The position numbers and the translations under genes were made by a program. The notes beneath the pieces were generated by a model. It did not search any database and was not told the origin of the DNA. It worked only from the letters and a program-made list of their open reading frames with translations. From contig DMCS01000030.1 in NCBI GenBank assembly GCA_003445715.1, forward strand, positions 1 to 6,190: a DNA stretch of 6,190 nucleotides, written 5' to 3'. The DNA comes from Candidatus Mesolinea sp. Lineage in GTDB: Bacteria; Chloroflexota; Anaerolineae; Anaerolineales; Anaerolineaceae. Shown one piece after another: positions 1 through 4,557 of this stretch (the first letter of the stretch is position 1; each line of letters begins with the position of its first letter).

Positions 1-52
1 TCTGCTGGGAGAGGGAGGTTCTTCAGTCAGGTTAAATCTGAAACCATCCGCT

Positions 53-78
53 GGGGAGGGGGATCAAAGGGGTGGGGG
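53..78 (+). other. Putative G-quadruplex motif
   Basis: Four G runs of 4, 5, 4 and 5 bases occupy 53-56, 58-62, 69-72 and 74-78. The loops between them are 1, 6 and 1 bases (A, ATCAAA and T). This satisfies the usual G3+N1-7 intramolecular quadruplex rule with room for four tetrads. It is also a doublet of the unit GGGG-N-GGGGG. It lies on the plus strand in a non-coding stretch, about 270 bases upstream of the promoter at 351-359. Whether it folds or has a role is not known. Confidence 0.5.
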
Positions 79-186
79 ATTGCGATTATGTTTTGAGATC
101 GTTCTAAACTAAGCGATTCAAAGACTGATAATCAGGGCATTCTTAACGCTCTTTTTCGGGCTAACTCCTTACTTGTTTTTTCTATT

Positions 187-202
187 ACGCAGTACACTGC
201 GT
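187..202. repeat. Perfect 6-bp inverted repeat (hairpin or operator-like)
   Basis: ACGCAG (187-192) and CTGCGT (197-202) are exact reverse complements around a 4-base centre, TACA. Neither strand has a T run directly after the stem, so it is not an intrinsic terminator. It lies about 30 bases left of the TTAGGACATT repeats and may belong to the same element or be a protein-binding site. No function can be assigned. Confidence 0.4.
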
Positions 203-230
203 GTGTCCATTGCATAGCTCCTCATCATAA

Positions 231-274
231 TTAGGACATTTCTATTTTGCACCTTTAGGACATTATCACTTTGC
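231..274. repeat. Two imperfect direct repeats, possible insertion-sequence end
   Basis: The pattern TTAGGACATT-N5-TTTGC occurs at 231-250 and again at 255-274, a spacing of 24 bases. The 10-base and 5-base blocks are identical in both copies and only the N5 differs (TCTAT and ATCAC). Closely spaced repeats of this kind are typical of the transposase-binding subterminal regions of insertion sequences, and the complementary AATGTCCTAA motif recalls ends of IS21-like or Mu-type transposase elements. That comparison is from memory and is an inference. No transposase gene, second end or target duplication is visible here. Confidence 0.45.
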
Positions 275-281
275 CCTTACA

Positions 282-331
282 GTCAAGGCTAAATTGGTGT
301 CAAGGCTAAATTGGTGTCAAGGCTAAATTGG
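282..331. repeat. 17-base tandem repeat, about 2.9 copies
   Basis: The unit GTCAAGGCTAAATTGGT is repeated head to tail at 282-298, 299-315 and 316-331. The first two copies are exact and the third lacks only its last base, giving an exact 17-base period. There are no spacers, so it is not a CRISPR array. It stops 22 bases before the -10 box at 354-359, so the last copy covers the position where a -35 element would lie. Repeated binding sites for a regulator, or simple slippage expansion, are both possible. Confidence 0.85.
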
Positions 332-350
332 AAAATCTAAGCGAATTGTT

Positions 351-359
351 TGATATAAT
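351..359 (+). promoter_or_regulatory. Extended -10 promoter for the EF-G-like gene
   Basis: A perfect TATAAT (354-359) is preceded by TG at 351-352, giving an extended -10 (TGn-TATAAT). No good -35 exists at 17 bases. The nearest candidate, TTGGAA at 328-333, has a 20-base spacer and overlaps the last 17-base repeat. An extended -10 often works without a -35. Transcription would start near 366, giving a leader of about 74 bases before the ATG at 440. Confidence 0.65.
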
Positions 360-366
360 TCACCGT

Positions 367-416
367 CGGCATTGCGCCGGAAATATCTGCGCGCAGTGCG
401 CCGTGAAATTATGCAA
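367..416 (+). repeat. Structured 5' leader with imperfect 24-base duplication
   Basis: The leader contains GCATTGCGCCG (369-379) and, 24 bases later, GCAGTGCGCCG (393-403), identical at 10 of 11 positions and each followed within one base by GAAAT. Small hairpins are possible: CGGC (367-370) with GCCG (376-379), and GCGC (391-394) with GCGC (398-401). It matches no riboswitch class that I recognise. It could be a protein-binding RNA element or a chance duplication. Confidence 0.4.
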
Positions 417-424
417 AATTATAA

Positions 425-430
425 GAAAGG
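425..430 (+). promoter_or_regulatory. Ribosome binding site of the EF-G-like gene
   Basis: GAAAGG lies 9 bases upstream of the ATG at 440. This supports that start codon over any internal one. The match to the anti-Shine-Dalgarno sequence is moderate. Confidence 0.6.
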
Positions 431-439
431 TCAATACTC

Positions 440-2506
440 ATGAAAGAATTTTCTACAGCTTCCGTACGCAACATCGTGCTTGCGTCCCATAGCAGCTCCG
501 GCAAGACCATGCTTACCGAAGCATTCCTCTACTTTACCGGAGCTACCACGCGTCTCGGGAAAATTGAGGACGGCACGACAGTTTCTGACTTTGATGAGGA
601 AGAGCAGCGCCGCGGTATTTCCTTATATACCTCGGTGATTCCCGTTCTCTATAAGGGCCTCAAGCTGAACTTGCTGGATACCCCCGGCTATATGGATTTT
701 ATTGGCGAGGTGATTTCTGCCATGCGTGTGGCAGACTGTGCCGTGGTGCTGATAGATTCCGTCGCCGGCTTGGAGGTTGGCACCGAGATGGCAATGCAAT
801 ACGCTGCCCAGTTCAGCCTACCGATGATCATGGTCGTCAATAAAATGGACCGCGATAATGCCAATTTTCAAAAAGCGATCGCATCCGTTGAAGAAGGCAC
901 AGACTACCGCCTCATCCCGATGCAGCTCCCCTGGGGAGAAAAAGCTAACTTTCAAGGTGTGATTGACTTAGTGAGCATGAAGGCCTATAAAGGCGATGGT
1001 AAAACAGTTGTGGATATCCCAGAGGAGTATAAAGCCCAAGCAGATGAAGCGCGCCTTAAATTAGTTGAGGCTGCAGCCGAGGGTGAAGATGCCTTGCTCG
1101 AGCGATACTTCGAGAATGGTGGGCTTTCGGACGAGGAAATATTACAAGGAATGCGTAAAGCAATCGGGAACAGCAATGTCATTCCAGTACTTGTGGCAGC
1201 CGGTGCTCACATGATCGGCATTGGGCCATTGCTGGATGCCTTCGTTGCCTTATCTCCCTCCCCGCTCGATCGGCCAGCAGCTGTGGCACAATCACCTCAA
1301 GGCGAGGTGAAGTTAGAGCCTTCTGATGCGGGACCGTTGGCTGCCTACGTCTGGAAGACCACTGCAGATCCCTTTGTTGGCCGCCAGACGTTCTTCCGTG
1401 TATTTTCCGGCGTGATGGTCTCCGATACTCGCGTTTGGAACGCAAATAAGGGCGAGGAAGAGCGCTTAGCTAACGTTCAGGTACCTTTTGGTAAAGAGAA
1501 TCTGCCTGTGCCGGCTATTCATAGCGGCGATATTGGAACGGTGGCAAAGTTGGCTGTTACCACCACGGGAGATACCCTCACCACGCGTGAGCAAAACCTT
1601 ATCCTGCCCAAGCCGAGCTACCCTAACCCGCTCTATCGCGTGGCTGTCGCTCCGAAGACGCAATCGGATGCAGCTAAGATGAGCGGCACGCTTACGCGCC
1701 TGTGCGAAGAAGATTTAACCCTCTCATGGGAAATGGAACCTGCCACCAAACAAACGCTGCTATTTGGTATGGGGGATCAACACATTGACGTGGCTGTTCG
1801 GCGGGCAGAAACCAAATTCCAACTTTCGATGAACCTCCTGGAACCCAAAGTGCCCTACGAAGAGCATATCACCAAAGAAGCCAGCGCTATGTATCGCCAC
1901 AAGAAGCAAACCGGCGGTGCAGGTCAGTTTGGTGAGGTTCACCTACGTGTCTTCCCCATCCAAGATGAAGATTTCACTTTTAGCAATGACGTCTTTGGCG
2001 GTGCAATCTCCAGCAGCTATATGGCGCCGATTGAGAAAGGTATCCGCTCGGTAATGAAAGAAGGCGTGATTGCAGGTTACCCAGTGCATAATGTTGGCGT
2101 CTCGGTCTTTGATGGTAAAGAGCATCCCGTTGATTCCAAACCGATCGCCTTTGAAATTGCTGGGCGTGAAGCCTTTAAGTTAGCTTTCAAGGATGCCAAC
2201 CCCGTGCTTTACGAACCCATCATGAAAGTGACCATTACCGTACCAGAAGCCAATATGGGTGATGTACTCGGTGACCTGAATACCCGCCGTGCTCGCGTGC
2301 AAGGCATGGCAACCGAAAAAGGTCGCTCAGTAGTTACTGCAATGGTACCCCTAGCAGAAATGCTGCGCTACACTACCACCCTGCGTTCGATGACGGGGGG
2401 GCGAGGTTACTTTACCATGGAGTTCGACCATTATGACTTGGTACCAACTCACTTGACCCAAGCGATTATCGAAGCGCGCCAAAAAGAACTAAAATCCGAA
2501 GATTAA
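440..2506 (+). CDS. Elongation factor G-like GTPase (EF-G2 type)
   Basis: This 688-residue protein has the five-domain architecture of the translational GTPase EF-G (usually about 690-700 residues), which drives tRNA-mRNA translocation on the ribosome. Visible GTPase motifs are a P-loop SHSSSGKT (16-23), switch I RRGIS (57-61), DTPGYMDF (80-87), NKMD (134-137) and an AAG motif (253-255) at the G5 position. Domain II follows at about 295-390. Domains III-V lie at about 395-675, including the GQFGEVHLRVFP stretch (495-506) and DSKPIAFEIAGREAFK (565-580) typical of domain IV. It differs from housekeeping FusA: the P-loop is SHSSSGKT rather than AHIDAGKT, and the catalytic switch II His is Tyr84. 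Both are features of the EF-G-like/EF-G2 paralogue family, so a canonical fusA copy probably exists elsewhere in the genome. No rpsL, rpsG or tuf neighbour is present. It appears to be a single-gene unit with its own promoter and terminators. Its cellular role is not settled for this family. Confidence 0.9.
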   Translation: MKEFSTASVRNIVLASHSSSGKTMLTEAFLYFTGATTRLGKIEDGTTVSDFDEEEQRRGISLYTSVIPVLYKGLKLNLLDTPGYMDFIGEVISAMRVADCAVVLIDSVAGLEVGTEMAMQYAAQFSLPMIMVVNKMDRDNANFQKAIASVEEGTDYRLIPMQLPWGEKANFQGVIDLVSMKAYKGDGKTVVDIPEEYKAQADEARLKLVEAAAEGEDALLERYFENGGLSDEEILQGMRKAIGNSNVIPVLVAAGAHMIGIGPLLDAFVALSPSPLDRPAAVAQSPQGEVKLEPSDAGPLAAYVWKTTADPFVGRQTFFRVFSGVMVSDTRVWNANKGEEERLANVQVPFGKENLPVPAIHSGDIGTVAKLAVTTTGDTLTTREQNLILPKPSYPNPLYRVAVAPKTQSDAAKMSGTLTRLCEEDLTLSWEMEPATKQTLLFGMGDQHIDVAVRRAETKFQLSMNLLEPKVPYEEHITKEASAMYRHKKQTGGAGQFGEVHLRVFPIQDEDFTFSNDVFGGAISSSYMAPIEKGIRSVMKEGVIAGYPVHNVGVSVFDGKEHPVDSKPIAFEIAGREAFKLAFKDANPVLYEPIMKVTITVPEANMGDVLGDLNTRRARVQGMATEKGRSVVTAMVPLAEMLRYTTTLRSMTGGRGYFTMEFDHYDLVPTHLTQAIIEARQKELKSED

Positions 2507-2517
2507 TCTTCGTTTTT
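2497..2517 (+). terminator. Intrinsic terminator containing the stop codon of the EF-G-like gene
   Basis: CGAAGA (2497-2502) pairs exactly with TCTTCG (2507-2512) around a TTAA loop, followed at once by TTTTT (2513-2517). The TAA stop codon (2504-2506) lies in the loop and the last coding codons form the left arm. A terminating ribosome would cover the hairpin, so this terminator may work only on untranslated message. The stem is A/T-rich and probably weak. Confidence 0.55.
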
Positions 2518-2525
2518 ACACATTC

Positions 2526-2559
2526 ACAGCCGCCCCGGTTTGGACGGCTGTTTTTGTTT
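2526..2559 (+). terminator. Main rho-independent terminator after the EF-G-like gene
   Basis: ACAGCCG (2526-2532) pairs perfectly with CGGCTGT (2545-2551) around a 12-base loop that could add two more G-C pairs. The U tract TTTTTGTTT (2551-2559) follows directly. The T tract overlaps the stop codon of the convergent etfA gene (2558-2560). On the minus strand the same stem lacks a following T run, so it mainly serves the plus-strand gene. Confidence 0.85.
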
Positions 2560-3760
2560 AAGCTGTTCTTTCAGGTTTTGGCTTAGGTTTCGCCATCGAA
2601 AGCAGAGCTTCCGCCAAGGGGATGCAGTCTGCTACCACGCGTTCATCTGCAACTTGGAAGATTGGGGCCTGCGGGTCTTTATTCACCGCAATGATGTAAG
2701 TCCCTTCGGCTAAGCCAGCTAAGTGCTGCACAGCTCCAGATATGCCAAAAGCTAAGTACACTTTCGGCGCAATTGTAATCCCAGTTTGCCCGACTTGATG
2801 CGCATAAGGCAGCCAGCCAAGGTCCACCACCGCGCGGGAGGCAGCTAGACCCGCTCCTAGGGCTTTTGCTAGGTCCTGGAAGAGAGGCAAGGTACGCGGG
2901 CTGCCGATGCCCCTGCCTATCCCAATCACGATTTCCGCTGATTCCAGGCTCAAAGACTCGCTTGTGGTAAGTCTTAAATCTAACTGCTGGATGAGGTTGT
3001 TTTCGGGCAGGCGCACTTCAGCATAGGTGAGGCTGCCTCGCCGGCTAATATCGGGCGCGAGTGAATGCATCACATGCGGACGTACGGTCGCCATCTGCGG
3101 GCGTCGATTGCGGCAAAGGATGGTTGCCATCAGGTTACCGCCAAAAGCCGGCCGTGTTTGCTGCAGCAAGCCGCTCTGTGCGTCAATTTCCAAGCGGGTA
3201 CAATCAGCTGTCAAGCCTGTCTCCAAACGTGAGGCAATCCGTGGGGCAATCGAACGCCCAAAACCTGTTCCGCCAATCAAAAAAATCGAAGGTTGGTAAG
3301 CTTGCACCAATTGAGCCAAGGCAAGTGGATAAAGCAGCTCATCGCGCTGGTCAAGCTTAGCGGTTGGCAACGCCAGCACTTCATCTGCGCCGTACGCCCA
3401 AAGTTGGCGATAGCTCTGGGCAGCTTGCTCCCCCAGCACGATCGCGCATACAGGCTCTCCGCTGCTTGCAGCGAGGCGGTGCGCCTCACCCAAGAGCTCA
3501 AAGGTCACCGATTTGAACTGCCCAGCGAAGAACTCGGCAAAAACCCAAATTCCGCGTGCCTGAGAGTTTGGCTGGACCGTTTGCGGTAAGCGGAGCTCAA
3601 TAGCCTCGTAGCGGCAAGCCGGCACGCATGCACCGCAAAAAACGCATGCCTCCGAGATGACCGCCATGCGCCCCAGCATGCTAATTGCGCCATAAGGGCA
3701 GGCTGGAAGGCACTTACGGCAGCCGACGCATTTTTCCGGCAATACGCGGATCTCAGCCAT
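2558..3760 (-). CDS. etfA: Electron transfer flavoprotein alpha subunit with N-terminal 2x[4Fe-4S] ferredoxin domain
   Basis: I start this at ATG 3760, giving 400 residues, because it follows a strong GGGAGGGAG site and the protein then opens directly with the iron-sulfur domain. A longer reading exists but its N-terminus is the out-of-frame etfB end. Two complete cluster motifs are visible: Cys11/14/17/21 (followed by Pro) and Cys39/42/45/49. An ETF N-terminal domain follows at about 66-255, then the FAD-binding domain (about 270-400) with SRAVVD (308-313), VGQTG (323-327), GISGAVQHLAG (339-349) and NKDPQAPIFQVAD (350-362). Ordinary EtfA is about 310-330 residues and lacks the ferredoxin part. 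This fused form is known from bifurcating complexes such as LctC and CarE of Acetobacterium woodii, where it is the probable ferredoxin contact. The protein should act in the cytoplasm with EtfB and the dehydrogenase. The C-terminus ends in a KPKPKP tail. It overlaps etfB by 8 bases, suggesting coupled translation. Confidence 0.93.
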   Translation of the reverse strand: MAEIRVLPEKCVGCRKCLPACPYGAISMLGRMAVISEACVFCGACVPACRYEAIELRLPQTVQPNSQARGIWVFAEFFAGQFKSVTFELLGEAHRLAASSGEPVCAIVLGEQAAQSYRQLWAYGADEVLALPTAKLDQRDELLYPLALAQLVQAYQPSIFLIGGTGFGRSIAPRIASRLETGLTADCTRLEIDAQSGLLQQTRPAFGGNLMATILCRNRRPQMATVRPHVMHSLAPDISRRGSLTYAEVRLPENNLIQQLDLRLTTSESLSLESAEIVIGIGRGIGSPRTLPLFQDLAKALGAGLAASRAVVDLGWLPYAHQVGQTGITIAPKVYLAFGISGAVQHLAGLAEGTYIIAVNKDPQAPIFQVADERVVADCIPLAEALLSMAKPKPKPERTA

Positions 3761-4550
3761 GCTGCTCCCTCCCAGCTTGTTGCTGCAAGCTTGCCAGGAT
3801 CTGACCCGCGATTTCTGACAGCGTACCTTCCACCACAATACTGGTTTTGTGCTGCTCCGGCACAAAAGTGGAGATGACTTGCGTGGGCGAACCTTCCAAC
3901 CCAATGCGCCCAGGGTCAACATCCAGATCCTCTACTTTCCAGATGAGAACATCGGATTTCTGTGCCCGGCGGAAACCTGCCAGCGTTGGAAAGCGTGGGG
4001 TGTTAATCTCCTTGACTACGGTAAGCAATGCGGGCAACTGGACCCTCAGGCGCGCATAACCTTCGTCGACCATTTTTTGGCAAATCAGGCTCTCTGCACT
4101 AACCTGTTCGATTTTAGAGATTGCGGTGGTATGCGGAATACCCAACTTCTCGGCTAATTCGGGGCCAACCTGAGCTGTATCGCCATCAATTGCCTGTCTG
4201 CCGCATAAGATTAGGTCTACTTTGCCTAACTTCCGTATCGCAGCTGCTAAGGTAGTCGCCGTAGCGAGCGTATCCGCACCAGCAAAACGACGGTCAGTCA
4301 ACAAGATGGCTTGGTCTGCCCCCATAGCGAGTGCTTCCCGCAGCATCATTGCAGCACCAGAGATACCCATAGTAATCACGCTCACCGTGCCGCCATGCGC
4401 CTCGCGCAAGCGCAGCGCTTCTTCCAAGGCGTAGGCATCAAAGGGATTGAGCATCAGCTCCACGCCTTCGCGTATGATCGTACGGGTGCGCGTGTCCAAC
4501 TGAACTCGTGTGGTAGCGGGCACTTGCTTAACGCAAACGACAATCTCCAT
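3753..4550 (-). CDS. etfB: Electron transfer flavoprotein beta subunit, bifurcating type
   Basis: The chosen start (ATG 4550) gives 265 residues beginning MEIVVCVKQVP, the classic EtfB N-terminus and the usual family length. The 29 extra residues of the longer open frame come from the end of the upstream gene in another frame. Visible motifs are NPFDAYALEEALRLRE (35-50), TDRRFAGADTLATATTLA (85-102) and CGRQAIDGDTAQVGPELAEK (116-135). In electron-transferring mitochondrial-type EtfB the last block binds AMP. The NPFD and DGDTAQVGP forms seen here are those of the bifurcating ETF group, where EtfB carries a second FAD and meets NAD(H). EtfB should pair with the EtfA encoded next. It starts 7 bases after the dehydrogenase stop codon and its end overlaps etfA, so all three are probably made from one message in matched amounts. 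The bifurcating assignment rests on motif resemblance and on the ferredoxin-fused partner. Confidence 0.93.
   Translation of the reverse strand: MEIVVCVKQVPATTRVQLDTRTRTIIREGVELMLNPFDAYALEEALRLREAHGGTVSVITMGISGAAMMLREALAMGADQAILLTDRRFAGADTLATATTLAAAIRKLGKVDLILCGRQAIDGDTAQVGPELAEKLGIPHTTAISKIEQVSAESLICQKMVDEGYARLRVQLPALLTVVKEINTPRFPTLAGFRRAQKSDVLIWKVEDLDVDPGRIGLEGSPTQVISTFVPEQHKTSIVVEGTLSEIAGQILASLQQQAGREQHG
3765..3773 (-). promoter_or_regulatory. Ribosome binding site of etfA
   Basis: Read on the minus strand this is GGGAGGGAG. The GGAGG core ends 7 bases before ATG 3760, an ideal spacing. It lies inside the end of etfB and decides the etfA start against the longer open frame that reaches back to 3922. 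Confidence 0.85.
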
Positions 4551-4557
4551 ACCGCTT

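Larger units (their letters stand above)
1..439. other. Gene-poor region upstream of the EF-G-like gene
   Basis: I see no convincing coding region here. All plus-strand frames close quickly: frame 1 runs open from the window edge to TGA at 94-96 but reads as low-complexity Gly/Ser/Arg peptide. The longest minus-strand ATG reading is 27 codons. The region instead holds short structural elements listed separately: G tracts at 53-78, a hairpin at 187-202, TTAGGACATT repeats at 231-274, 17-base repeats at 282-331, a promoter at 351-359 and a structured leader at 366-439. The clustering of repeats suggests a former insertion site or a decayed mobile element between the gene at 440 and whatever lies left of the window. 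That last point is inference. Confidence 0.7.

Noticed and set aside
1..96. Open plus-strand frame from the window edge to TGA at 94-96 as the end of an upstream gene
   Set aside because: The translation is low-complexity Gly/Arg/Ser imposed by the G-rich tracts, with no recognisable domain end.
132..215. 27-codon minus-strand reading frame with a GAGGAG sequence just upstream
   Set aside because: The spacing to its ATG is only 2 bases and the peptide resembles nothing I can name. It could be the stub of a transposase beside the putative element end, but I cannot support that.
282..331. CRISPR array
   Set aside because: The 17-base units are contiguous with no spacers and no cas genes are nearby.
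361..439. Riboswitch in the leader of the EF-G-like gene
   Set aside because: Only short stems can be drawn and no known aptamer consensus is recognisable.
440..2506. Tetracycline-resistance ribosomal protection protein (TetM type)
   Set aside because: Those proteins are about 640 residues with a DTPGH motif and a VDAGKT P-loop. This protein has SHSSSGKT and DTPGY, as in EF-G-like paralogues.
3761..3922. N-terminal extension of etfA to an ATG at 3922
   Set aside because: The 54 extra residues are etfB read in another frame, with no homology-like character. The strong ribosome binding site at 3765-3773 and the ferredoxin motif favour ATG 3760.
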